Positions 43,286 through 52,326 of a DNA stretch of 64,000 nt are shown piece after piece. Location: positions 643,964 through 707,963 of the forward strand of contig NZ_FQXQ01000002.1 in the NCBI RefSeq assembly GCF_900130035.1, in the 5' to 3' direction. The translations under genes were made by a program, and so were the position numbers. Source of the stretch: Wenyingzhuangia marina. Lineage in GTDB: Bacteria; Bacteroidota; Bacteroidia; Flavobacteriales; Flavobacteriaceae. The notes under the pieces are model-generated. The model searched no databases, was not told the origin of the DNA, and saw nothing but the letters and a program-made list of their open reading frames with translations. Position 1 is the first letter of the stretch. Every line of letters begins with the position of its first letter.

Positions 43286-44308
43286 ATGCTTGATAAAACC
43301 TACATCTTAGCAATAGAATCTTCTTGCGATGACACCAGTGCTTCTGTTATATGTAACGAACAAGTTCTTTCTAATATTGTAGCCAATCAAGAGGTGCATT
43401 CAAAATATGGCGGAGTGGTTCCTGAGTTGGCCTCAAGAGCCCATCAACAAAATATTTTACCTGTAATAGAAACAGCTTTAAAAGAAGCAAATATAACCAA
43501 AGAACAATTAAATGCTATTGCCTTTACACAGGGACCTGGATTAATGGGATCTTTATTGGTGGGAACTTCTTTTGCTAAATCTATGGCTTTAGCTTTAGAA
43601 ATTCCTTTAATTGCTATCAACCATATGCAAGCTCATATTCTTGCACATTTTATTGATGATGCTAATGATCAAAAACCTACATTTCCATTTTTGTGTTTAA
43701 CCATTAGTGGTGGACATACTCAAATTGTTAAAATCAATGATTATTTTAACATGGAGATTTTAGGAGAAACTATTGATGATGCCGTTGGAGAAGCTTACGA
43801 TAAAACTGCAAAAATTTTAGGATTGCCATATCCTGGAGGTCCTTTAATAGATAAATATGCTCAAACGGGGGAAGCTGTATATCAATTTTCTAAACCCAAA
43901 GTAAAAGAACACCATTTTAGTTTTAGTGGATTAAAAACAGGGATTTTATATTTTATTCAAAAAGAAGTAAAAAAGAATCCCAATTTTATAGAAGAAAATC
44001 TAGAAAACATATGTACCAGTGTTCAAAACACCATTGCAGAAATTTTAATGGATAAAATTAAAAAAGCTGTAAAAGAAACAGGAATCAAACAAATTGCCAT
44101 TGCTGGAGGTGTTTCTGCAAATTCCGAAATAAGAAAACGTCTTAGAGCTGCTCAAAAACATTTCGGTTGGACTTCTTACATTCCTAAATTTGAATATACT
44201 ACAGACAATGCTGCTATGATTGCTGTGACTGCTTATCAAAAATACAGACTAGGTTTGTTTGATGATCAAAGTATTACAGCCAATCCTAGATTAAAAGTAA
44301 ACTCTTAA
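43286..44308 (+). CDS. tsaD: tRNA threonylcarbamoyladenosine synthase subunit TsaD
   Basis: TsaD transfers the threonylcarbamoyl group to A37 of ANN-decoding tRNAs. The 340-residue ASKHA-fold protein has ILAIESSCDDTSASV, the metal-binding HMQAH (H113, H117), GGVVPELASRAH, LCLTISGGHTQIV, and SFSGLKTGI followed by AIAGGVSANSEIR. All are hallmarks of the family. A -7-like box TAAATTTG at 43247-43254 lies 31 bases upstream, inside the extended tamB frame of the opposite strand. It ends three bases before the end of the convergent KAS III-like gene. Confidence 0.97.
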   Translation: MLDKTYILAIESSCDDTSASVICNEQVLSNIVANQEVHSKYGGVVPELASRAHQQNILPVIETALKEANITKEQLNAIAFTQGPGLMGSLLVGTSFAKSMALALEIPLIAINHMQAHILAHFIDDANDQKPTFPFLCLTISGGHTQIVKINDYFNMEILGETIDDAVGEAYDKTAKILGLPYPGGPLIDKYAQTGEAVYQFSKPKVKEHHFSFSGLKTGILYFIQKEVKKNPNFIEENLENICTSVQNTIAEILMDKIKKAVKETGIKQIAIAGGVSANSEIRKRLRAAQKHFGWTSYIPKFEYTTDNAAMIAVTAYQKYRLGLFDDQSITANPRLKVNS

Positions 44309-44311
44309 TTT

Positions 44312-45382
44312 TTATAGCTTATAAGTAATTGCATTGATATTCATTCCAGCTCCTACAGATGCAAAAATAACAACATCATCTTTTACTATAGTATGATCTT
44401 TTACTTGATTATTTAAAACCATATCATACAAAATAGGAACAGTTGCAACAGAATTATTACCAAGTTTTTGGATAGACATAGGCATTACATTCTTTTTAAC
44501 AGGTTTTCTGTAAAGTCTGTACAATCTTTTTACAATAGCCTCATCCATTTTTTCATTAGCTTGATGTAAAAATATTTGGTTGATATCATCAATATCTAAA
44601 TTTCTTTTGTCCATAGCAGCTTTAATAGCCGCAGGAACATTTACCAAAGCAAATTCATATATTTTACGACCTAACATTTTGATATAATTAATGTCTTGAT
44701 CATTTTCTTTGTTATAAGTAGCTCCAGAATATAAATACCCAGCTTCTTCAATTGCGTATGTTTGTGCTGCCGTACTTAAAATTCCTCTTTCTTTATCTTC
44801 ATTTGCTAGCTCTATGATAGTTGCTCCTGCTCCATCAGAAAAAATCATACTATCCCTATCGCTTTTATCAACCACTCTTGATAAAGTTTCTGCTCCAATA
44901 ATCAATGCTTTTTTAGCATCACCTGCCTTAATAGCTTGGTTGGCTTGAATCATAGCTTGAACCCAACCAGGACAACCAAATAAAATATCATAAGCGACAC
45001 AATTAGGATTTTGAATTCCTAATTTGTTCTTTACTCTAGTGGCAATACTTGGTAAGAAATCTCCTTGGATACTTCCTTTTTTTACATCTCCAAAATTATG
45101 AGCCACAATAATTAAATCTAACTCTTCTTTATTGATATTTGCAGCTTTAATGGCTTTTAAAGAAGCTTCTGATGCTAAATCGGAGGTATTAATATTATCT
45201 TCAGCATATCTTCTTTCTTCAATTCCTGTAATAGCTTGAAACTTTTCAATAATTTCATCATTCTCTTTTTCAAATAAAGTTCCGTCTTCATTTAAAAAAA
45301 CATGATTATTAAAATCGTTATTCTTTACTATTTTATTAGGAATGGCACTACCTGTACCTGTAATGATTACATTTTTATACAT
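44312..45382 (-). CDS. 3-oxoacyl-ACP synthase III-like (FabH-type) enzyme
   Basis: This thiolase-fold condensing enzyme of 356 residues has a complete catalytic triad: C137 in YDILFGCPGWVQ, His in FLHQANEKM, and Asn in LGNNSVATVP. KAS III enzymes join acyl-CoA with malonyl-ACP, and this branch (with the ITGIEERRYAEDNINTSDLA start) is common in Flavobacteriia outside the main fab cluster. It may act in lipid or secondary product formation, not in core FabH function. No ACP, ketoreductase or other biosynthetic genes are next to it. The PorV terminator separates it from the T9SS genes upstream. Confidence 0.9.
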   Translation of the reverse strand: MYKNVIITGTGSAIPNKIVKNNDFNNHVFLNEDGTLFEKENDEIIEKFQAITGIEERRYAEDNINTSDLASEASLKAIKAANINKEELDLIIVAHNFGDVKKGSIQGDFLPSIATRVKNKLGIQNPNCVAYDILFGCPGWVQAMIQANQAIKAGDAKKALIIGAETLSRVVDKSDRDSMIFSDGAGATIIELANEDKERGILSTAAQTYAIEEAGYLYSGATYNKENDQDINYIKMLGRKIYEFALVNVPAAIKAAMDKRNLDIDDINQIFLHQANEKMDEAIVKRLYRLYRKPVKKNVMPMSIQKLGNNSVATVPILYDMVLNNQVKDHTIVKDDVVIFASVGAGMNINAITYKL

Positions 45383-45397
45383 ACGCTATAAATATCA

Positions 45398-45428
45398 AAA
45401 AACCGGCATTATAAAATAACGCCGGTTC
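45398..45428 (-). terminator. Terminator after porV
   Basis: On the minus strand AACCGGC pairs with GCCGGTT around a 13-base AT loop, followed by TTTT. It separates porV from the KAS III-like gene. Confidence 0.82.
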
Positions 45429-45450
45429 AAATGTAAATATATTTTTATGA

Positions 45451-46554
45451 TTAGTACTCGTAAATATCTCCTAAATCAAAAGATATAGAGAATCTAAGTG
45501 TATTTTCTAGTGGATTGTTTACTACAGCATTACTTGCCAAGTAAGAAAGATCAACATTAAAAGAACTTGCTTTAAACCCTGCTCCTAGCGTAAAAAAGTT
45601 TCTATTTCCTTTGTTTTCGTTTTCTTTAAAATATCCCGCTCTAAAAGCAAAAGCATTGTTGTATAAATACTCTGCTCCAATACCAATAGTTACTTCTTGT
45701 AATTCTTCTTTAAATCCTCCTGGTGCATCAGAAAAAGACCCAAACATTCCTTGTAAAAAGTTTTGGTCTTCACCTCCAACTGCAGGAACTAAAAGTTTGG
45801 TAAATTCTAAAGTTACTCCTAATTGATTATAATCATCAACAATAAAATCAAAACCACCACCTAATTTTAAATTGGTTGGCAAAAATCCTTCTCCAGATAA
45901 AACAGTCACTTTAGGTCCAACATTACTAATGTTAAAACCTGCTCTGGCAACTCCATTAAATCCATCAAAAGCCATTTCATTTGACATATAGTACCCTGAA
46001 ATATCTACTGCAAAAGCATTGGTTGGTTCATTATCATTAAGGTTTGTTCCAGAAATAGTTAAGTCAGAACGAATATATCTTAAGGCAACAGCCATAGAAT
46101 AGTTATTACTTAATTTTAAAGAATAAGCTCCGTCAATAGCCAATTCATATGGTGATGCAGTTGTAGATGAAGTCGTAGATCCATCATTAATTTGTACTTC
46201 TCCATAATTAAAATATTTAATTCCTCCTCCAAAAGCACTTCTTTCATCTATTCTTTGTTGATAACTTAAATTTCCAACATAAATATCATCCGTTAAATTT
46301 CTTAACCAAGGGGTATAGTTTAGAGCTACTGTAACTTCTTTTTTGTGAAAGACCATTTTAGCGGCGTTGTGATAAATTGCATTTCCATCGGCTGCACTAG
46401 CAACTCCAACATCCCCCATACCTGCTGCTCTTGCGTCTGTAACAATATTTAAAAATGGTGCTACAGTTGTAATTGTGTTGTTCTGAGCATACATCTGAAA
46501 CCCCAAAACGGCTAACAGCAAAGTAAAGTGATTCTTAAGCTTCATAAAATTCAT
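45451..46554 (-). CDS. porV: T9SS outer-membrane shuttle protein PorV
   Basis: PorV is the FadL-like outer-membrane barrel that carries type IX secretion cargo from the translocon to the PorU attachment complex. The 367-residue protein has a signal peptide (LLLAVLGFQMYAQ) followed by the PorV/PorQ motif IVTDARAAGMGDVGVASAADGNA, a barrel-like pattern of strands, and a C-terminal aromatic-terminated strand (RFSISFDLGDIYEY). An alternative ATG at 46545 (MKLKNHF) is equally plausible. It is 17 bases downstream of porU, so the two form an operon. In Flavobacterium the same neighbour order porV-porU-gldJ occurs. Confidence 0.95.
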   Translation of the reverse strand: MNFMKLKNHFTLLLAVLGFQMYAQNNTITTVAPFLNIVTDARAAGMGDVGVASAADGNAIYHNAAKMVFHKKEVTVALNYTPWLRNLTDDIYVGNLSYQQRIDERSAFGGGIKYFNYGEVQINDGSTTSSTTASPYELAIDGAYSLKLSNNYSMAVALRYIRSDLTISGTNLNDNEPTNAFAVDISGYYMSNEMAFDGFNGVARAGFNISNVGPKVTVLSGEGFLPTNLKLGGGFDFIVDDYNQLGVTLEFTKLLVPAVGGEDQNFLQGMFGSFSDAPGGFKEELQEVTIGIGAEYLYNNAFAFRAGYFKENENKGNRNFFTLGAGFKASSFNVDLSYLASNAVVNNPLENTLRFSISFDLGDIYEY

Positions 46555-46571
46555 ATAGTTTTTCTAGTTTT

Positions 46572-49500
46572 TTACAATATTACTAATTTTTCAATCTTTT
46601 CATCAGATTGACCCGATATTATTTCTTTTACTTTTAATTTATAAACATAAACTCCTTTTCCCAACTTGTTTCCAAAATCATCTTTTCCATCCCAAGTAAC
46701 CACTCTCGATATTTCATCAAGATTACTATCAGGCGTATGAATGGTTTTTACTAATTTTCCTGACAAAGTATAAATTTGAACTGTAATCTCAACAGGTTCA
46801 CCTTGTCTATTATTTTTAAACCAAAACTCAGTATGATTGATAAATGGATTAGGATAATTTAAAACTCTACTCAACTGAAACCCCTTGTCTTCTTGAGCAT
46901 AGAAGCTTAACGTTTGGGTTGATGAATTATTGTATGTATCCCAAGCTTTAAATGTAATATTATGATTTCCGGGAGTTAATTCTGGTAATTTATAGGTTAC
47001 AATTCCTTTGGTAAAATCATCTTTTTCTGTAGTATAAAACTCATTTAAAGAAATAGGATTTGCCAAATCGCCATCAACAACAACTGTGATATTATGACCA
47101 ATTGAATTTAAAGAAGTATTAATTCCGCTAGCATCTTGAATTTTAGCCAATAGTTTAGGGGTGATACTTGTATTTCCTCCATCTATAAAAGTTTCATCAT
47201 CCATGTATAGTTGAATCACTGGAGGAATGTCATCTTCTGGTGCTTCAGGATCAAGCCCTCCTACTTTAAAAGTAAAATCACTTCCTATTCTTTCTTCTGA
47301 ATCTGAAGCTGCATAAAAACTAAACTTTGCTTTTTCAGGTGACACACTAACATCTTTAGATAGAACAAAATCAAAAGAAAACTTACCGTTTTTTACCGAT
47401 GCTTCTCCTACAAAAACTTTACTTTCCAAAGATTTAAAGTTTACAACATTTCCAGCCCCCTCATTTAACAACGTTTTTCTGTCTATTTCTTTATCAAATA
47501 AAATTACAGATAACGTTCCAGTAAAATCTGATAAAATATTTCCAGAATCTTTTATACTACCAGTAACCTTAATTTTAGATAAAGCATTTAAATCTGTTAC
47601 TGTTTGCAAAGAGATCTCTTCTGAAACTGAATCTGTTACATATTTTTCTATTTTACTAATTTCAATCCCTTCTTTAGGTAATGAAAGTTTCATAGCTGGA
47701 TCTCCAAAAAAGTACACAAAAAACTCATTACTAAACCCTACGTTATTTTTAACATCTCTTAAAGCTTCTGCAGCTGTTCTTGTTTTTCCATCAAAAGAAT
47801 ATAAATAATCTGCTAACCCCCTGTTGATACTATTACCAGAACCAATAGATATTTCTCTTGATGTAGTTATCATTGCAACAGCACCTCCATAGGCTCCTTC
47901 TATCAATTCCTCTCCTCCTGATAAAACTGTAGGGTCATCAAACCTTGAAAAGTCACAAGTTACTGTGATAAATAAAGGCAAATTATTTAAGTTTCTAAAA
48001 CTTTTAATTGTGGCAATATCCAAATAGGTTTCTTGCCCTAAATTAAAAACATTTCCATGTCCAAAATAGTTAATAACCAAAGAACCAGTATTAAAAGCTT
48101 CATGAAATTTCTTAGTAATTTCTGGATACCTTCCTCCTCCTGAAGTAATTTCTTCTTTAAAAGCATCGGTATATAGCTTTGATAAATTTAAATCTGGATT
48201 ATTGTCTTCTATTTTTAAAGCAGAATCTTCTAAATATCTAATTAAAGATTGATCAGATCCCTCTTGTCCATCATCTCCTAAAAGAGTAATTTTTGTTTTC
48301 CAATTCCCTCTAGATTTAGTAGAATAGTAATTTAATAATTTTGAAACATATTGATTTGCTTTTGTAATTGAACCTACCGGAATTCTTCCCGTAACAATAT
48401 CCAATTTACCTGTTACCTGTAACTCACCATTATCTTGAACATCATCACTTGCATCTAAAAATCCATAATAATCATCTGACCCATAGGAATTTGACAAACT
48501 ATTACTAATTGTAGACAAATAAGTAGGAACTATTTGAGTTTCTTTATGTTCAATTCCTTTATAATCATAAGAAGCATCACCAAACAAACATAAATATTTA
48601 AGTTTCATCTCCTCAGAACTACTATTGTCATATAAATACTTTGCAAAATCTCTAATAGCAGTAATGTCTGGAGCTCCAGATCCAAATTCATTATAAATCT
48701 GATCTACATCTACCACTTCAACTTTTATTTTTTCTGAATTGGTCTCAGATATTGGCGTATTGTTTCTATGGTAATCTCTTATTCTATTTGCCTCCTTAAT
48801 AAATTCCTTTTTGGTCACTATCACATAATGAATATCTTGTAGAGCATGCAAATTTTGATTCTCAACATTAGGACTATTACTCAGTTTTATTGGAGTAAAG
48901 GCATCTGATATTTTTACTATTTGATATTTATCTATGGCTCCATCAGTAAGTTCTTTAAACTTAAAATTAGTGGTGTTTACATCTGTATCAATTATTCTTT
49001 GAACATTAGCAAGATCTGACACATTCCAAACAAAATCAATTTCGGTATCATTGGTTAAATTGTATTCTAACACTTCTCCAGTAGTTTTAGAATCAAAATT
49101 TACAAATCCAAATTGTTTTCCTGTAGCTGTTAAAGTTCTATCAGCAATAACTTCTAAATAATCTAAATAAGCCAGTGCTGATAAATCACCATTATTATTC
49201 CATTGTATATTTAAAGTGATATCATCAGCTATTGGTGTAAAAGTCCCTGACCTTTTGATATCTCTAAAAGCTAAACTCCCCGAAGCTGAAACAACTGAAT
49301 TAAATACATTTATATTATTATATGATAACGAGTAAATAGATGAAGTACTGGATGATTTAGCACTAAAATTACCATTTACAATTACTGCTTCTGTATCAAC
49401 TATATTTGGAAAATTAAATGTAAAATCTTGTTGATTATCTATTGTGAAATTTTCCCCAAACCACTTTCTACCAACACGTATATAATTAAACAATTCTTTT

Positions 49501-50435
49501 TCATGTAAAAGATAGTCTGTGAAAGTTGTAACATCAATGGTTTTAGAATTGTTTATAGTTGTGGCATTAATAATTCTTTTCCCATTGATTTCAGAATCTA
49601 CATTAATAAAATAATAACCATATTCACTGTATATATTTTGTTTGTGTGTTATAGAAGTTCTGTTTTCTAAATTCCATGAAATAGGCCCTTGTGCATAAAA
49701 GAGTACATAATCATTATCATTAAAAACTCCATCATTCTCACCAGCTACATAAATTGCATTTTCTGTTAAATCTTGTTTTCTTGGTTCACTAAGTAATTCT
49801 GGTAACATAGCTCCTCCATTTCCAAAAACTCTAATTTTTTTTGGATCTAATGATGATGTTTCTATTCCTATAGACTCTAAAAAACTAGCATCCATTTTAA
49901 AAACACCTGTTTTATCAACAGCGATTTTATACCAAGTTCCTGTATTCAATACAGAGTTTATTACACCACTTGCTTGTGCAACCTTAAAATTGGATGTTTG
50001 TTTACTTATCGTACTTAAACCATAAGATACCTGAAAAGATTTTACCTGAAGTATCTCTCCATTAGTATTTTTATATATTGCATTAGCTTGAATACTATAA
50101 TATTCATTCTCTCTCTCTTTCACTATTCGTAAGGATGGATTAAAACCATTTGGTAATAAATCTACATCTAGCCCCCCTAAAACATTAGTATTAATTCTAT
50201 TGGTTATAATATTTGTAAAATTAACATTACTAAGATTTCCTGATTTTTCTTTTTTCCATTGTTTTATGTAAAGTGGAATAAAATTATTCTGAAGAAAAAC
50301 ATCATTTCCAGTCCATACATTGCTGTTAATCGTAGGTTCATATTGTTGACTCCATTCAACAGAAAATTTTAAATTCTCTTGAGCAGACACCAAAAAAGTC
50401 CCTAGAAAAAAAAAGATTAAATACTGTAGCTTCAT
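46572..50435 (-). CDS. porU: T9SS C-terminal signal peptidase/sortase PorU
   Basis: PorU is the gingipain-like C25 cysteine peptidase on the cell surface that removes the CTD of T9SS cargo and attaches A-LPS. The 1287-residue protein starts with a signal peptide (YLIFFFLGTFLVSAQ). The C25 catalytic pair is visible, H793 in NYFGHGNVFNLG and C827 in ITVTCDFSRFDDP. The C-terminus carries its own T9SS-type sorting domain (LNYPNPFINHTEFWF to GKGVYVYKLKVKEI). I chose the ATG at 50435 over one at 50465 because it begins the signal peptide. It is divergent from gldJ and upstream of porV. Confidence 0.96.
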   Translation of the reverse strand: MKLQYLIFFFLGTFLVSAQENLKFSVEWSQQYEPTINSNVWTGNDVFLQNNFIPLYIKQWKKEKSGNLSNVNFTNIITNRINTNVLGGLDVDLLPNGFNPSLRIVKERENEYYSIQANAIYKNTNGEILQVKSFQVSYGLSTISKQTSNFKVAQASGVINSVLNTGTWYKIAVDKTGVFKMDASFLESIGIETSSLDPKKIRVFGNGGAMLPELLSEPRKQDLTENAIYVAGENDGVFNDNDYVLFYAQGPISWNLENRTSITHKQNIYSEYGYYFINVDSEINGKRIINATTINNSKTIDVTTFTDYLLHEKELFNYIRVGRKWFGENFTIDNQQDFTFNFPNIVDTEAVIVNGNFSAKSSSTSSIYSLSYNNINVFNSVVSASGSLAFRDIKRSGTFTPIADDITLNIQWNNNGDLSALAYLDYLEVIADRTLTATGKQFGFVNFDSKTTGEVLEYNLTNDTEIDFVWNVSDLANVQRIIDTDVNTTNFKFKELTDGAIDKYQIVKISDAFTPIKLSNSPNVENQNLHALQDIHYVIVTKKEFIKEANRIRDYHRNNTPISETNSEKIKVEVVDVDQIYNEFGSGAPDITAIRDFAKYLYDNSSSEEMKLKYLCLFGDASYDYKGIEHKETQIVPTYLSTISNSLSNSYGSDDYYGFLDASDDVQDNGELQVTGKLDIVTGRIPVGSITKANQYVSKLLNYYSTKSRGNWKTKITLLGDDGQEGSDQSLIRYLEDSALKIEDNNPDLNLSKLYTDAFKEEITSGGGRYPEITKKFHEAFNTGSLVINYFGHGNVFNLGQETYLDIATIKSFRNLNNLPLFITVTCDFSRFDDPTVLSGGEELIEGAYGGAVAMITTSREISIGSGNSINRGLADYLYSFDGKTRTAAEALRDVKNNVGFSNEFFVYFFGDPAMKLSLPKEGIEISKIEKYVTDSVSEEISLQTVTDLNALSKIKVTGSIKDSGNILSDFTGTLSVILFDKEIDRKTLLNEGAGNVVNFKSLESKVFVGEASVKNGKFSFDFVLSKDVSVSPEKAKFSFYAASDSEERIGSDFTFKVGGLDPEAPEDDIPPVIQLYMDDETFIDGGNTSITPKLLAKIQDASGINTSLNSIGHNITVVVDGDLANPISLNEFYTTEKDDFTKGIVTYKLPELTPGNHNITFKAWDTYNNSSTQTLSFYAQEDKGFQLSRVLNYPNPFINHTEFWFKNNRQGEPVEITVQIYTLSGKLVKTIHTPDSNLDEISRVVTWDGKDDFGNKLGKGVYVYKLKVKEIISGQSDEKIEKLVIL

Positions 50436-50574
50436 TTTTAGCAAATTATTGTACGAATATAACAATTTACACGTTGTTACCTATATCATATTTTGTTGTT
50501 CATAATTAAATTGTGTAATTAAGTATTATATGATATCTTGCGAGGGATTTAACATGATAGAGACCGATTTTTAT

Positions 50575-52290
50575 ATGAAAAAAATAATAAAAACATCATT
50601 GATTTACAGTGGTGTAATTCTTATTATGACGAGTTGTTTTAACCAACAACGTGATTTTGGTTCAGATAGATATTCTGAAAATATTGGGTATGATTTTAGT
50701 AAGCCAGAATATGGTGGTCTAACTAAATTAACAGAAGTAGTTGAACAACAAGTTCCCAATGGAATGGTGAGTATTGAAGGTGGTATGTTTGTAATGGGGC
50801 AAGTACAACAAAACGTAATGGGAGGAATAAACAATAAACCTAAAAACGTTCATGTTCAAAGCTTTTATATTGATGACTCCGAAGTATCTAATAAAGAATA
50901 TTTGATTTATCTAGACTGGTTAGCAAAAGTTTTCCCTAAAAACAACCCTAAATACAAGCACATATATACTGCTGCTTTACCTGATACTACAGTATGGAGA
51001 AATCCTTTGGGAAATGATGGTAATTTACCTAAAACATATTTAAGACATAGAGCTTACGAAGACTATCCTGTTGTTGGTGTTAGTTGGTTACAAGCGAATG
51101 ATTATTGTAAATGGAGAACGGATAGAATTGCTGAGAAAAGATTAGTTGATGAAGGTATTTTAAAACCATTATATAACAACGGTAATGTTACTGTAGAAGG
51201 ACGAAATCATTTTGATATTGAAGTTTTTGAAGCAAATCCTAATCTTTTATTCGGTGGTGATAAATCTATATATACAGATTATATAGCTAATGAATCTAAC
51301 GATGAGGAATATAGTGCTAATGATTCAATAACCATTAATACAAATTCTAATAGTCCTAAAAATAACAATCTAAATATCAAGAGACAGTCTCCTAATCCTG
51401 ATATTAGACTACCTACTGAAATAGAGTGGGAATATGCTGCAAAAGCAGATATGGAAAATCGTTTTGAGAACACTATTAGAGGTAGAAAAAAATATGCATG
51501 GAGAGGTGAATCAACTAGAGATGAGCAAAGTAAATATTACACTCAACATGCAAACTTTAAACAAAGTAATGGAGACTATAGTGGTATTGCTGGTTGGAGT
51601 TCAGATACTGGTGATATTACTACACCTGTAAGAAGTTTTCCTCCAAATGCATATGGATTATATGACATGGCCGGAAACGTTGCCGAATGGGTTTTTGATG
51701 TATATAGACCAACAATAGAGTCTAATTTAAACGATTTTAATTATTCAAGAGGTAATATTTATCGTAAACCTAGATTAGATGAAAATGGAAATGTAGTAGT
51801 TGCATCATTTAATGATATTGTATATGATACCCTTCCTAACGGAAAAGTAGTTCCTTCGGTACTACCAGGACAAATTCTTAAAGAAGAGGTAACAGATAAC
51901 GATATGTATTTAAATCCTAATTATCAAAAGTCAGACAATAGAAACTTTGCTGATGGTGATAGATCTTCAAGTAGAGATTATGCTCAAAACGATGAGAATA
52001 GAAAAAGAATGTACAACGCTCCAATATTACTTCCTCCAACTATTAATGAGGAAACCGGTGAAATTGAGTACAAATATGATGATAAAACAAGAACTACTTT
52101 AATTACCAATTACTCTAGAGTTTATAAAGGTGGTTCATGGAAAGATAGAGAATATTGGTTAGACCCTAGCCAGCGTAGATATTTAGAAGAATATATGTCT
52201 ACAAACTATATTGGATTTAGATGTGCAGTTTCTAAGGTTGGCGATAGTCATGAAAAAGAAAAAAGATCTATTTTTAGTGCATATTATTAA
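50575..52290 (+). CDS. gldJ: Gliding motility lipoprotein GldJ
   Basis: GldJ is an essential lipoprotein of the gliding/T9SS machinery that forms helical tracks in the envelope and stabilises GldK. The 571-residue protein begins with a lipoprotein signal whose lipobox is ILIMTSC (acylated C21). The rest is an FGE-sulfatase-like domain (GMVSIEGGMFVMGQ, then NVHVQSFYIDDSEVSNKEYL, then RLPTEIEWEYAAKADMENR, then YGLYDMAGNVAEWVFDVY, and the end YIGFRCAVSK), although it is not expected to be enzymatic. The ATG at 50575 is chosen because the 15 codons upstream are not lipoprotein-like. It is divergent from porU. Confidence 0.96.
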   Translation: MKKIIKTSLIYSGVILIMTSCFNQQRDFGSDRYSENIGYDFSKPEYGGLTKLTEVVEQQVPNGMVSIEGGMFVMGQVQQNVMGGINNKPKNVHVQSFYIDDSEVSNKEYLIYLDWLAKVFPKNNPKYKHIYTAALPDTTVWRNPLGNDGNLPKTYLRHRAYEDYPVVGVSWLQANDYCKWRTDRIAEKRLVDEGILKPLYNNGNVTVEGRNHFDIEVFEANPNLLFGGDKSIYTDYIANESNDEEYSANDSITINTNSNSPKNNNLNIKRQSPNPDIRLPTEIEWEYAAKADMENRFENTIRGRKKYAWRGESTRDEQSKYYTQHANFKQSNGDYSGIAGWSSDTGDITTPVRSFPPNAYGLYDMAGNVAEWVFDVYRPTIESNLNDFNYSRGNIYRKPRLDENGNVVVASFNDIVYDTLPNGKVVPSVLPGQILKEEVTDNDMYLNPNYQKSDNRNFADGDRSSSRDYAQNDENRKRMYNAPILLPPTINEETGEIEYKYDDKTRTTLITNYSRVYKGGSWKDREYWLDPSQRRYLEEYMSTNYIGFRCAVSKVGDSHEKEKRSIFSAYY

Positions 52291-52291
52291 T

Positions 52292-52324
52292 AAAAAAGCG
52301 TTTGTAAGTTGCAAACGCTTTTTT
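52292..52324. terminator. Bidirectional terminator between gldJ and dnaE
   Basis: AAAAAAGCGTTTG pairs with CAAACGCTTTTTT around a seven-base loop, symmetric for the two convergent genes. Confidence 0.88.
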
Positions 52325-52326
52325 GT

